64,000 nt of DNA, taken from assembly GCA_951812805.1 (NCBI GenBank), contig CATOSZ010000003.1:884557-948556 (forward strand). The letters are read 5' to 3'. Source of the stretch: an uncultured Alphaproteobacteria bacterium. Its GTDB lineage: Bacteria > Pseudomonadota > Alphaproteobacteria > GCA-2731375. The notes below the pieces were generated by a model. It saw only the letters and a list, made by a program, of their open reading frames with translations, had not been told where the DNA came from and did no database searches. The position numbers and the translations under genes were made by a program. Positions 35,710 to 44,764 of this stretch are shown one piece after another. The first letter of the stretch is position 1. The number at the start of each line of letters is the position of its first letter.

Positions 35710-36984
35710 TCAATTCGGCGCGGGACGGACCGATTTCGCGAGGAACACGGTGCAGAGGGCGAGCAGCATGAAGCCGGACGCGCCCCAGAACAGCCAGCGC
35801 GCGTCACCGTGGTCGAGCAGCCAGCCGAACAGCAGCGGCGTCGTCGCCGAGCCGACGTTGAGGCCCGTCGAGACGAAGCCGAAGACCTTGCCCATGGAGC
35901 CGGGCGGCGTCACGGCGCGGACCAGCATGTCGCGCGACGGCATGATCATGCCGTAGAGCAGCCCGGCGACGGTGAACAGCGCGATGAGTACCGGAATCGG
36001 CAGGATGACGCTGCCGATCAGGGCGACGAGGACGGCGGTCGTGGCGAAGCCGAAGCTCGCCACCAGCTCGTGCCGGCGGGTTCTGTCGGCGATCACGCCG
36101 CCGATCAGGATGCCGAAGGCGCTGGCCACCAGGAAGGCGGTGAGCGCGACGGTCGCCAGCTCGATCTCGATGCCATAGAGGGTTACGAGCGCGGCGATGC
36201 CGAGGGCGTTGATGCCGCCGCCCGACATCGAGACCATGGTGAAGAACAGGAAGCACATCAGGATCGGCGGTGAGAGCAGCAGCGCCATGCCGGTAGCGCT
36301 CGCGGTGGCCTTGGCACCGCCGCCGGCGCCCGCGCCTGCCGGGTTCGCCCGCTCGCCCCGCTTCAAGGCTTCGCCCCGGAGCAGCATCATGGACGCCACC
36401 GCCAGGCCGAGCCCGCCGGCGACGATCGGCGCCGTCTGCCAGCCCCACGCGGTCGCCAGCGCCACCGCGATCATCGGCGCCACGGCATTGCCGAAGAAGC
36501 CGGAGAAGGTATGCACCGAGAAGGCCCGTCCGATCCGCCCTTCCGAAACCGTGTTGGAGAGGATGGCGTAGTCGGCCGGATGGTAGGCGCTGTTGGCGAG
36601 GCCGGCGACGGCCATCGCGATCAGCATCAACCAATAGACGCCGGACATCCCGAGCGCGATGAAGGCCACCGCCTCGAGGGTGATGCCGCCGATCAGGATC
36701 ACCCGCGCGCCGATCCGGTCGACCAGAAAGCCCACCGGGATCTGCGTCACGCCGGAGGATATCGAGAACACGGTCATCAGCAGGCCGAGCTCGGTATAAC
36801 CGACGCCGAGCGCCTCCTTCATGATCGGGAACAGCGGCGGCAGAACGAAGATGTAGTAGTGCGAGAGGAAGTGCCCGGCGCTCACCAGGCCGATCGTTTC
36901 GACGTCGTCGGCGCCGCCCCCGCCGCGTCCGTCGCCCCGTCCCTCGCCCTCGCCCCGTCCCTGGCCCTCGGCCAGTGTCGTCAC
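35710..36984 (-). CDS. MFS transporter
   Basis: The 424-residue inner-membrane transporter has twelve predicted helices. The conserved loop 2-3 motif is GFLVDRIGARVILIGG and its mirror in the second half is GGVIADRTRRHELVASFG. The segment HFLSHYYIFVLPPLFP near the start resembles fosmidomycin-resistance-like carriers. Residues ~7-26 are a Gly/Arg/Glu low-complexity tract. Its start overlaps the methyltransferase stop by four bases. Substrate is unknown. Confidence 0.87.
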   Translation of the reverse strand: MTTLAEGQGRGEGEGRGDGRGGGGADDVETIGLVSAGHFLSHYYIFVLPPLFPIMKEALGVGYTELGLLMTVFSISSGVTQIPVGFLVDRIGARVILIGGITLEAVAFIALGMSGVYWLMLIAMAVAGLANSAYHPADYAILSNTVSEGRIGRAFSVHTFSGFFGNAVAPMIAVALATAWGWQTAPIVAGGLGLAVASMMLLRGEALKRGERANPAGAGAGGGAKATASATGMALLLSPPILMCFLFFTMVSMSGGGINALGIAALVTLYGIEIELATVALTAFLVASAFGILIGGVIADRTRRHELVASFGFATTAVLVALIGSVILPIPVLIALFTVAGLLYGMIMPSRDMLVRAVTPPGSMGKVFGFVSTGLNVGSATTPLLFGWLLDHGDARWLFWGASGFMLLALCTVFLAKSVRPAPN

Positions 36985-37652
36985 GAGGGCCGCGCCCCCG
37001 CCAGCAGGGCGACGTTGCCGTGCAGGTGCAGGCAGGCCATCGCCAGACCGGCCTCGGCGAACCAGGGCCCGTAGTCCGCCAGGGCCGCGGGCCGATTGTC
37101 CGTGCCGAGATCCTCGATATAGCTCTCGAAATCCTCGGCCGTGCGCATCGGCGCCTCGTGCACCCGTTCGATACGGTCCCAGATGCTCTTCTGAGCGGCG
37201 AAGAGGGCGGGCTCGGTCAGGCGGACCCGGTCGTAGAGCAGGAACAACCCGCCCTCGGCCAGCCGTTCCGCCACGCCGGCGATGACCCGGCGTTTGGCCT
37301 CGTCGTCCAGATCGTGGAAGACCAGCGCGGTGAAGATCGCATCGAAGCTGCCGACGCCGAGATCGATGCCGGCGAAGTCGGAGAGATCGCCCTCGATCAG
37401 GTTCAGGCCGTCGGTGCGGCCTTCGAGATTCATCGCCGCCTCCGCCAGGGCCTCGCCCGAAAGATCGACGCCGGTCAGCTGGATGTCCCGCCGCTTCTCC
37501 GCCAGCAGGTGCGCGACATAGCCCTTGCCGACGCCGAGCTCGAGCACCCGGCCGCCGGCCGGCGTGACGTCGGCGATGACGGCGGTGAGGATATCCAGCT
37601 GCTCCGCCCGGGTCGGATGGCGCTGGACCGGGTCCTTCATGATCCTGGTCAC
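36981..37652 (-). CDS. Class I SAM-dependent methyltransferase
   Basis: The 223-residue protein has SAM motif I VLELGVGKGYVAHLL (~residues 35-49), an acidic end of strand 2 (LTGVDLSGEAL), FDAIFTALVFHDLDDEAK and GGLFLLYDRV. It resembles small-molecule methyltransferases of the UbiE type. Start is a GTG at 37652 with GAAGG upstream, or ATG 37640. It is translationally coupled to the MFS gene, so the pair may modify and export the same compound. That is inferred. Confidence 0.82.
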   Translation of the reverse strand: MTRIMKDPVQRHPTRAEQLDILTAVIADVTPAGGRVLELGVGKGYVAHLLAEKRRDIQLTGVDLSGEALAEAAMNLEGRTDGLNLIEGDLSDFAGIDLGVGSFDAIFTALVFHDLDDEAKRRVIAGVAERLAEGGLFLLYDRVRLTEPALFAAQKSIWDRIERVHEAPMRTAEDFESYIEDLGTDNRPAALADYGPWFAEAGLAMACLHLHGNVALLAGARPS

Positions 37653-37827
37653 GATGTCGAACCTTCGCTGCTGTGCGACCGGGGGACGCTCGGCTTTGGC
37701 CGTCCGTCCGCTTCGAACGAGTCTAAATGTTTTCCCGGCGCGACGATGAGGTTATGCTCCACCCAGTGAATCGCATTTCGCTCGGCGCATGTCGGGACGA
37801 ATAGGGTATGGCGCGACGGGGGTCAAT

Positions 37828-38319
37828 ATGAGCGACGTGTCGGGTTCCTTGAAACCGATCGTCCACAAGACGCGGGACGATTACGACGACAACTACCACC
37901 CGCACCTGTTGGAACAGTACAAGATGGCGGTGGAGCGGGCGGAGACCACCGCCGCGCGCCGGGAGAGCGGGAATCGCCTGTTCTTCATCATCCTGACGGG
38001 TCTGGCGGTGACTTATGCGATCTGCATCGGTGCGCAGTTGAGCGTGCTGGTCCCGCTGCTCGGCTCCTACATCTGCGTCGGCTGGCTGGTCTTCGTGTGG
38101 AGCCGTTCCAAGATGAACTTCTCCACCTTCGCGGTGATCCGTGAGTTGGAGCAGGAACTGCCGGCCCGCCTGTTCGAGGGTGAACGGGAACGCCGCATCG
38201 CCGAGCAGGGCCAGACCACCCAGGTCATGATGGTCAGCTGGTTCGAGCTGCTGATGCCGATCCTCTTCGCGCTGCTGTTCATGCTGCTGTTGCTTTGGAA
38301 CCTCATCGCCGGTCGCTGA
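37828..38319 (+). CDS. Small integral membrane protein, RipA-like
   Basis: The 163-residue protein has a soluble N-terminus with HLLEQYKMAVERAETTAARRESGNRLFF leading into two close membrane helices (residues ~55-95), a helical cytoplasmic segment, and a third helix at the end (WFELLMPILFALLFMLLLLW). The layout resembles the RipA family of octameric membrane proteins, but I hold this loosely. ATG 37828 follows GGGGGT; an ATG at 37789 would add 13 residues. It is a monocistronic gene with its own terminator. Confidence 0.6.
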   Translation: MSDVSGSLKPIVHKTRDDYDDNYHPHLLEQYKMAVERAETTAARRESGNRLFFIILTGLAVTYAICIGAQLSVLVPLLGSYICVGWLVFVWSRSKMNFSTFAVIRELEQELPARLFEGERERRIAEQGQTTQVMMVSWFELLMPILFALLFMLLLLWNLIAGR

Positions 38320-38344
38320 GCCGGCGTTAGAACGCCACCCGGCC

Positions 38345-38370
38345 GGGCCGCCCGAGGGGCGGCCCGTTTT
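38345..38370 (+). terminator. Rho-independent terminator
   Basis: GGGCCGCCC (38345-38353) pairs perfectly with GGGCGGCCC (38357-38365) around GAG and is followed by GTTTT. It ends the membrane-protein transcript. Confidence 0.8.
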
Positions 38371-38461
38371 GGTTCCGCTGGATGGCTTGCTACACTCTCC
38401 CCGCGCGTCGAGGCCGCGCCCATGCGGGCCTCGGCGACAATCGCAGCGAGGGAGGGCTCCG

Positions 38462-40471
38462 ATGACCACCAGCACCGCCAAACGACGCGGCAACCTGAAA
38501 CTGCCGCCCAAACAGCTCGAGGAACTCTACGTCACCATGCGCCGCATCCGCGGCTTCGACGAGAAGGTGAAGGAGCTGTTCGAGGCGGGTGAGGTGAAGG
38601 GCACCGCCCACAGCTATGTCGGCGAGGAGGCGATCGCCGCGGCGGTCGGCGCCGTGTTGAACGACGACGACTACATGGCCTCCAACCATCGCGGCCACGG
38701 CCATTGCATCGCCAAGGGCGCCGATCTCGACCGCATGATGGCCGAGCTGATGGGCCGCGACGGCGGCTATTGCCGGGGGCTCGGCGGCTCCATGCATATC
38801 GCCGACATGGACCTCAACATCCTCGGCGCCAACGGCATCGTCGGCGCGGCCATGCCGCTGTCCTGCGGGGCGGCGCTCGCCTCGAAACTGCGCGGTAACG
38901 GCCAGGTGGTGGTCGCCTTCTTCGGCGACGGCGCCTCCAACCAGGGCATCTTCCACGAATCGATGAACCTCGCGTCGGTTTGGAAGCTGCCGATGATCTT
39001 CGTCTGCGAGAACAATCAGTACGCGCTCTCGACCTCCTACCGGCAGACCACCTCGGTCCCGCAAGTCGCGGAGCGGGCGGGCGGCTATTCGATGCCGGGC
39101 CTCACCGTCGACGGCAATGACGTCGTCGAGGTCTTCCACGTGGTGCAGGAGGCGGTGGAGAAGGCGCGCGCCGGCGAGGGGCCGACGCTGATCGAAGCGA
39201 TGACCTATCGCTGGGGCCAGCACTCCATGCGCGCCAACCTGCGCGATCCCCGGCCCGAGGACGAATACGACGCCTGGATGAAACGCGATCCCCTAAAGCT
39301 CACCGAGCAGGAGATGGTGAAGAGCCGGGGAACGACCAAGAAGCGGATCGGCCAGATCGGCGAGGCGGCCGACGCGGAGCTGGAGACGGCGATCAGCTTC
39401 GGGCGGGAGAGCGCGGAGCCGACACTCAACGTCATCGACACCGCCGTCTACGCCCCGCACATCGCACACAAGGAGCCGGGCGCCGCCTCCACCGAACGAC
39501 AGTTGAGCTTCACCGAAGCCTTGAACGAGGCGCTGCACCAGGAGATGGCGCGCGATAGCGACGTCCTGCTGATGGGCGAGGACGTGGGGGCGACCGGCGG
39601 CATCTTCCAGGTTTCCAAGGGCCTGATGGACGCCTTCGGGGAGGAGCGGGTGCGCGATACGCCGATCTCGGAGGCGACCTTCACCGGCTGCGGCGTCGGC
39701 GCGGCGATCGCCGGCCTGCGCCCGGTGGTCGAGATCCAGATCTTCGACTTCGTGGCGCTGACCATGGACATGCTGGTCAACCAGGCGGCCAAGTTCCGCT
39801 TCATGCTGGGCGGCAAGAACACGGTACCGCTGGTAGTCCGCGGGCCCCAGGGCGGCGGCATCCGCATGGCGGCACAGCACAGCCAGAGCCTGGAGGCCTG
39901 GTTCACCCACGTCCCGGGCCTGGTCGTCGTCGCGCCCTCGACGCCATACGACGCCAAGGGCCTGCTGGTCGCCGCCATCCGCGACGACAATCCGGTGATC
40001 TTCACCGAAACGAAGATGCTCTACCAAACCTCCAACGGCCCGGTGCCGGAGGAGCTTTATGCCATTCCGATCGGCAAGGCGGACATCAAGCGCGAGGGCA
40101 CGGACGTCACCGTGGTCGCCACCATGGCGATGGTACCGCGTGTCCTTTCGGTGGCCCAGCAGCTGCAACGCAGCGAGGGCATCAGCGTCGAGGTGATCGA
40201 TCCCCGCACGCTGCGCCCGCTGGACGAGGAAACGATCCTGAACTCGGTGCGCAAGACCAACCGCCTGGTGATTGCGCACGAGGCCTGGCAGAACGGCGGC
40301 TTCGGCGCCGAGGTCGCGGCGATGGTGGTCGAAAAGGCCTTCGACGACCTCGACGCGCCGATCGTGCGCTGCGGTGCGCTCGACGTGCCGATGCCCTATA
40401 ACGACGAGCTGGAACGGGCGGTGATCCCGAGCCAGGAACGGATCGCCGAGGCGATCCGCAGCGTGTTTTGA
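38462..40471 (+). CDS. Fused alpha-beta E1 component of a 2-oxoacid dehydrogenase
   Basis: The 669-residue thiamine-diphosphate enzyme joins E1-alpha (residues ~15-325) and E1-beta (~345-669) in one chain. The TPP motif is GDGASNQGIFHESMNLA (from 155) to CENNQ; the beta part starts SFTEALNEALHQEMARDSDVLLMGEDVG and ends VIPSQERIAEAIRS. It decarboxylates a 2-oxo acid (pyruvate, branched-chain or acetoin-like substrates). No E2 or E3 gene is adjacent, so it must share them or act alone. GGGAGG precedes the ATG. Confidence 0.88.
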   Translation: MTTSTAKRRGNLKLPPKQLEELYVTMRRIRGFDEKVKELFEAGEVKGTAHSYVGEEAIAAAVGAVLNDDDYMASNHRGHGHCIAKGADLDRMMAELMGRDGGYCRGLGGSMHIADMDLNILGANGIVGAAMPLSCGAALASKLRGNGQVVVAFFGDGASNQGIFHESMNLASVWKLPMIFVCENNQYALSTSYRQTTSVPQVAERAGGYSMPGLTVDGNDVVEVFHVVQEAVEKARAGEGPTLIEAMTYRWGQHSMRANLRDPRPEDEYDAWMKRDPLKLTEQEMVKSRGTTKKRIGQIGEAADAELETAISFGRESAEPTLNVIDTAVYAPHIAHKEPGAASTERQLSFTEALNEALHQEMARDSDVLLMGEDVGATGGIFQVSKGLMDAFGEERVRDTPISEATFTGCGVGAAIAGLRPVVEIQIFDFVALTMDMLVNQAAKFRFMLGGKNTVPLVVRGPQGGGIRMAAQHSQSLEAWFTHVPGLVVVAPSTPYDAKGLLVAAIRDDNPVIFTETKMLYQTSNGPVPEELYAIPIGKADIKREGTDVTVVATMAMVPRVLSVAQQLQRSEGISVEVIDPRTLRPLDEETILNSVRKTNRLVIAHEAWQNGGFGAEVAAMVVEKAFDDLDAPIVRCGALDVPMPYNDELERAVIPSQERIAEAIRSVF

Positions 40472-40488
40472 GCGGAGGTGACGTTTCG

Positions 40489-41325
40489 ATGAGTGGCCTG
40501 AGCTTTCAGCCGACCGAAGGGGGCGTCGGCGCCTTCGTGCAGGATATCGACCTTTCCGCGGGCATCGACGCGGCTCAGGCGGCGCGACTTCGCGAGGGGC
40601 TCGGCGAGCACGGTGTGCTGTTCTTCCGCGACCAGGACATCACGCCCGAGGCGCACCAGGATTTCGCCGGACACTTCGGCGAGATCAACGTCAACCGTTT
40701 CTTCGCGCATGTCGACGGCTATCCCCAAATCGCCGCGGTTTTGAAGGAGCCGCGGCACGAGAAGAACATCGGCGGCGGCTGGCACACCGACCACAGCTAC
40801 GACGCCGCACCGGCGTTGGGCTCGGTCCTGCTGGCCCGCGAGGTGCCGGCGGCGGGCGGCGATACCGAATTCGCCTCCATGTACCGGGCCTACGAGACCC
40901 TGTCGGAGGGCTTGAAACGGACCTTGGACGGCCTCAGGGCCGAACATTCCAGCCGCCACGTCTTCGGCGTCAGCGCACGGGCACGCTACAAGGACGACCG
41001 CTTCCACAGCCCGGAGGAGGCGGTGCAGGATGCGGTCCACCCGGTGGTGATCCGCCATCCGATCAGCGGGCGCAAGGCGCTCTACGTCAACCCGGGCTTC
41101 ACGCTGCGTTTCGAGGGCTGGACGGACGAGGAGAGCAAGCCGCTCCTCGACATGCTCTACACGCACGCCGCCAAGCCGGAACACACCTACCGCTATACCT
41201 GGGACGTCGGCTCCATCGCCTTCTGGGACAACCGCGCCACCTGGCACCACGCCCTGAACGACTACCCGGGCGAGCGCCGCCTGATGCACCGGGTCACGAT
41301 CGAGGGTGTACCGCTTAACGGGTGA
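40489..41325 (+). CDS. TauD/TfdA-family Fe(II)/2-oxoglutarate dioxygenase
   Basis: The 278-residue enzyme has the iron triad: WHTDHSY supplies His and Asp near residues 96-98, and the distal His is in HHALNDYPGERRLMHRV together with the arginine that binds 2-oxoglutarate. ALYVNPGFT is also typical. ATG 40489 follows GGAGG; a TTG at 40468 would add seven residues. It is 17 bases after the E1 gene and probably co-transcribed. Substrate could be a sulfonate, aromatic ether or carnitine-like compound; not resolved. Confidence 0.88.
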   Translation: MSGLSFQPTEGGVGAFVQDIDLSAGIDAAQAARLREGLGEHGVLFFRDQDITPEAHQDFAGHFGEINVNRFFAHVDGYPQIAAVLKEPRHEKNIGGGWHTDHSYDAAPALGSVLLAREVPAAGGDTEFASMYRAYETLSEGLKRTLDGLRAEHSSRHVFGVSARARYKDDRFHSPEEAVQDAVHPVVIRHPISGRKALYVNPGFTLRFEGWTDEESKPLLDMLYTHAAKPEHTYRYTWDVGSIAFWDNRATWHHALNDYPGERRLMHRVTIEGVPLNG

Positions 41326-41572
41326 GGGTCATCAGTTTGCTGCACTCTCCTCTTTAAATCTTGCGGCATGGACCATTGCCACGGGTGAAAGGCTTCGGGG
41401 CTCGAGAATTCCGATTGCGGCACCGCAGTCGTCTGCATAAAGATCGGCATAAGCGCTTTAATATCGATGTAAAGAGCATTAAATTCGTGACAGCTTTTTT
41501 CGGCTGTGCCATAAATCCGATATCGCGCTACGAGCGTGACATCATGAATATATTTAGAAATGGAGATTCGTC
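41326..41572. other. Low-GC intergenic region
   Basis: This 247-base stretch is markedly AT-richer than its surroundings and shows no convincing gene. A short hairpin, ACAGC/GCTGT around TTTTTTCG (41490-41507), is present but weak. It probably carries the promoter of the small secreted protein. Confidence 0.4.
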
Positions 41573-41938
41573 GTGACGCGGAAACTAATGTCGGCGCTAT
41601 TGATTCTGATCGTCGGGCTGGCAGCGGCCCCCGAGACCCGGGCGGCCGGAGCCACGTCATTGAAGGCTGTCCCGTATCGCATTGAAGTCGTACGAGGCAA
41701 TGGATTTATGATATTCGGTGCATTCGGCAATGAGGGTCCGACACCTTGCACGAAGTCGAACGCACTCTGGATCGCTGTATCACATCCGCAGTATGACCAG
41801 CTCTATTCCATGAGTTTGACGGCACTGACGGCTGGATTGGAGCTATATGGCTATGCCCACGTGTGCAAAGATATCGGCTGGCATAGTGGCACCTGGAACG
41901 AGATCACTTCATCCGGCGTGCTACACATTAGCCGATAA
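41573..41938 (+). CDS. Small secreted protein of unknown function
   Basis: The 121-residue protein starts at a GTG with GGAG about seven bases upstream. Residues 1-24 are a signal peptide ending TRAAG. The mature part has two cysteines (TPCTKSNALWIAVSHPQYDQ and AHVCKDIG) that may pair. Proteins with an ALWI..HP.Y..LYS...TA pattern occur in many marine bacteria without known function; this link is from memory. Base composition is lower in GC than neighbours, suggesting recent transfer. Its last 18 bases overlap mobA on the other strand. Confidence 0.65.
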   Translation: MTRKLMSALLILIVGLAAAPETRAAGATSLKAVPYRIEVVRGNGFMIFGAFGNEGPTPCTKSNALWIAVSHPQYDQLYSMSLTALTAGLELYGYAHVCKDIGWHSGTWNEITSSGVLHISR

Positions 41939-42583
41939 GTCGTCCACGTCTCGAGCCTCGCCAGCCAACATTCCCTCCGCTGCCGCCAGATCGTTCGGGC
42001 GATTGGCGTTGAAGAACGGGTCGTGCGGCACCGTCTCCCACTCGACTTCCGCGATGCCGTGCCGCGCGGTCCAGAGGTCGATCTTGCGCAAGCCCTCGTC
42101 GCCCAGGGCACGAGCGAGGTCGTCGGCGAGGGCGAGGTGCCAGAGGCCGATGACCGGGTGGGTGCGGCCGGCCGACATGGCGCAGGCGAGCGGCAGGCCC
42201 GCCGCCGTCGCGCCGGCGTGCAGGCGGGCGACCAAGTCCGCGGGGATGAACGGCGCGTCGGTCGGGAAGCTGGCGAGCCAGCGGGCTTCGGGCACATGGG
42301 CGGCGGTCCAGCGCATCGCCGTCAGGATGCCGGCCAAGGGGCCTTGAAAGCCCTCCAGCTCGTCCGCCACGACGGGCAGGGCGAACTCGGCGAAGCGGGC
42401 CGGGTCGCCGTTGGCGTTCAGCAGCAGGCGGGCGACCTGGGGGGCCGCGCGTTCGACCACATGGGCGAGCAGCGGTCGGCCGGCGAGCGGACGCAGGCAT
42501 TTGTCGCCGCCGCCCATGCGCCGCGCCTGGCCGCCGGCCAGCAGGACGCCGACGATGTCGCGGGGCGCGGCGTCAGGCGGCAT
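41921..42583 (-). CDS. mobA: Molybdenum cofactor guanylyltransferase
   Basis: The 220-residue enzyme adds GMP to molybdopterin to form the MGD cofactor. The nucleotide motif LLAGGQARRMGGGDK is at residues ~14-28, followed by FPTDAPFIPADLV, THPVIGLW and FFNANRPNDL. It overlaps fdhD by 11 bases, so the two are expressed together, which fits formate dehydrogenase maturation. Confidence 0.93.
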   Translation of the reverse strand: MPPDAAPRDIVGVLLAGGQARRMGGGDKCLRPLAGRPLLAHVVERAAPQVARLLLNANGDPARFAEFALPVVADELEGFQGPLAGILTAMRWTAAHVPEARWLASFPTDAPFIPADLVARLHAGATAAGLPLACAMSAGRTHPVIGLWHLALADDLARALGDEGLRKIDLWTARHGIAEVEWETVPHDPFFNANRPNDLAAAEGMLAGEARDVDDLSANV

Positions 42584-43454
42584 CGTCCGCCTCCGCGCCC
42601 TTGCGGCGATGACGTTTGGCTTCGCCCGGCACCGCTGCGGGATCGATGTCGTAGACCAGCCGTTCGGCGCCCGCGAGACAGAGAAAGCGCTGGCCGCGCG
42701 CCCGTCCGATCAGGGTGAGGTTGGCCTGCCGCGCGAGCTCCACCCCCCAGGCGGTGAAGCCGGAGCGGGAAATCAAGATCGGGATGCCCATGGCGACGCA
42801 CTTCAGCACCATCTCCGAGGTCAGGCGCCCGGTCGTGTAGAAGATCTTGCCCTCCGGCCCGACGCGGTTGCGGAACATCCAGCCGGCGATCTTGTCGATG
42901 GCGTTATGGCGCCCGACATCCTCCATGTAGACCAGCGGCCGGTCCTCTTCGCAGAGCACGCAGCCATGGATCGCGCCCGCCGCCAGGTAGAGGCTGGGTG
43001 CGGTGTTGATCTTGGCGGTCAACGCATAGAGCCAGGAGGTTTTCAGCCGCGCCGCCGGATCCAGGCGGACGCGCTCGAAACTCTCCATCATGTCGCCGAA
43101 GACGGTGCCCTGGGCGCAGCCCGACGTCAGGGTCTTCTTCGCCAGCTTGTCCTCGAAGTCCGTCTCCACCGCCGTGCGTACGACGACGACGTCCAGGTCC
43201 TCGTCATAGTCGATGCCGGTGATCTCGTCCTCCGGGCCGAGCATCGCCTGGTTCAGCAGATAGCCGACGGCGAGATGGTCCGGGTGGTCGCCGATCGTCA
43301 TCATGGTGACGATCTCGCGGCTGTTCAGGAACAGGGTCAACGGCCGCTCGACCACCACGCGGGTGTCGACCGGGGCGCCGGTGTGGTCGGTTCCGCGCAC
43401 CTCTTCCGTCAGGCGGCGGTCGTCGGGATCGGGGGCGAGGGTGAATTCATCCAT
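42573..43454 (-). CDS. fdhD: Formate dehydrogenase sulfurtransferase FdhD
   Basis: The 293-residue protein passes sulfur from IscS to the Mo-bisMGD cofactor of formate dehydrogenase. EVRGTDHTG, RPLTLFLN, TMMTIGDHPDHLAVGYLLNQ, YMEDVGRHNAIDKIAGW and GRLTSEMVLK are diagnostic. The catalytic region is TSGCAQG, with one cysteine where the E. coli protein has a C-x-x-C. No formate dehydrogenase structural gene is in the window. Confidence 0.94.
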   Translation of the reverse strand: MDEFTLAPDPDDRRLTEEVRGTDHTGAPVDTRVVVERPLTLFLNSREIVTMMTIGDHPDHLAVGYLLNQAMLGPEDEITGIDYDEDLDVVVVRTAVETDFEDKLAKKTLTSGCAQGTVFGDMMESFERVRLDPAARLKTSWLYALTAKINTAPSLYLAAGAIHGCVLCEEDRPLVYMEDVGRHNAIDKIAGWMFRNRVGPEGKIFYTTGRLTSEMVLKCVAMGIPILISRSGFTAWGVELARQANLTLIGRARGQRFLCLAGAERLVYDIDPAAVPGEAKRHRRKGAEADDAA

Positions 43455-43525
43455 GCGCCGGACTATGCGCCAAAGCGCCGCTGGAGGCTATAAGTGGCAC
43501 CGAGCAAGACGCGGAGGGTTCGGCC

Positions 43526-44676
43526 ATGGATTTCGCCTTCGAGGACGCACATCACCAGTTGCGCGACACGGTCCGCCGCCATGCGGAGGCGGAAATCCGG
43601 CCGCAGGCCCGCGAAGCCGACGACACGGAACGGTTCCCCAAGGCGCTGTTCCGCCGCTGGGGCGAACTCGGCCTGATCGGCGCGCGCTATCCCGAGGCCG
43701 ACGGCGGCGTCGGCATGGACAAGATCTCCGACTGCATCATCCGCGAGGAGATCGGCCGCGTCTCCCAGGCCTTCGGCGCCGCCTTCTCGGCGCATGGCCA
43801 TCTCGGCATCTGGCCGATCTGGCGCGCCGGGACCGCGGCACAGAAAGTCGTCTTCTTTCGTCCCGCGCTCGCCGGCGAGAAGGTCGCCTGCTTCGCCTTG
43901 AGCGAACCGGACGGCGGCTCCAACATCCGGGCCCTGAAGACCCGGGCGGAGAAGGTCGCCGGCGGCTACCGGATCAACGGTGCCAAGCTCTATATCACCA
44001 ACGCGCCGATGGCCGATTTCATGATGCTCGCCGCGCGCACGGCGGAGGAACTGACGGCCGACGCCATCAGCCTGTTCATCGTCCCCCTGCCCGACCCGGC
44101 GGTCGCCATCAGCCATCTGGCGAAGGAAGGCCTGAAGGGCTCGGAAACCGGCCTCGTCCACATCGACGACCTGTTCGTGCCCGACGCCCATGTGCTGGGC
44201 GAGCGGCTGGGCACCTATCCGGTGATCCTGGATTCCCTGACCGAGAACCGGGTGGGCGTCGCCGCCGCCACCCTCGGCGTCGCCAAGGGGGCCTATGAGG
44301 AGGCGCTGGCCTTCGCGCGCACCCGTCTCGTCGCCGGCAAGCCGATCCTGGAGTACCAGGCCGTCGCTCACCGCCTGGCCGACATGGCCACCGACATCGA
44401 AGCGGCGCACTGGATGGTCTATCACGGTGCCTGGCGGGTCGACCACGGCAGCCTCGACCACGCCGACGCGGCGAAGATCAAGCTGTTCACCTCCGAAGCC
44501 GCGTTCCGGGTGACGGAGAAGGCGGTCCGGTGTTGGGCGGCGCCGGCATCATGCGTGATCATACCGTCGGCCGTCAGCACCGCGACGCGCTGGTCTACCT
44601 CTTCACCGAGGGCACCTCGGATGTGCAGCGCAACTTGATCTCGCGGGCGATGCGGGATCGCGACCTGCTGCCCTGA
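43526..44676 (+). pseudogene. Acyl-CoA dehydrogenase, frameshift near the 3' end
   Basis: The flavoenzyme oxidises an acyl-CoA. FALSEPDGGSNIRALKT and RINGAKLYITNAPMADF are the FAD/substrate motifs. The first frame stops at 44638 after a nonsense tail. Shifting frame at about 44528 gives VLGGAGIMRDHTVGRQHRD and then TEGTSDVQRNLISR with the catalytic glutamate, ending at 44676 (~383 residues). One base is missing between GTC (44525-44527) and GTG (44530-44532). Without it the active-site base is lost. It may be real or a sequence error. It is divergent from fdhD. Confidence 0.85.
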
Positions 44677-44764
44677 CCTGCCCCGTGGGGGATAAACGTT
44701 GCCCCGCGCGGCGCCCGGGTGTAGGCCTGATGTTACGGTTTCATGACAATGGCGGAGGCGCGCG

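Noticed and set aside
35544..35807. Full 87-codon frame ahead of the M15 peptidase as a complete gene
   Set aside because: The first ~35 codons lie inside the MFS gene in another frame and have shadow-like Cys/Ser/Arg composition; only the 3' part is kept.
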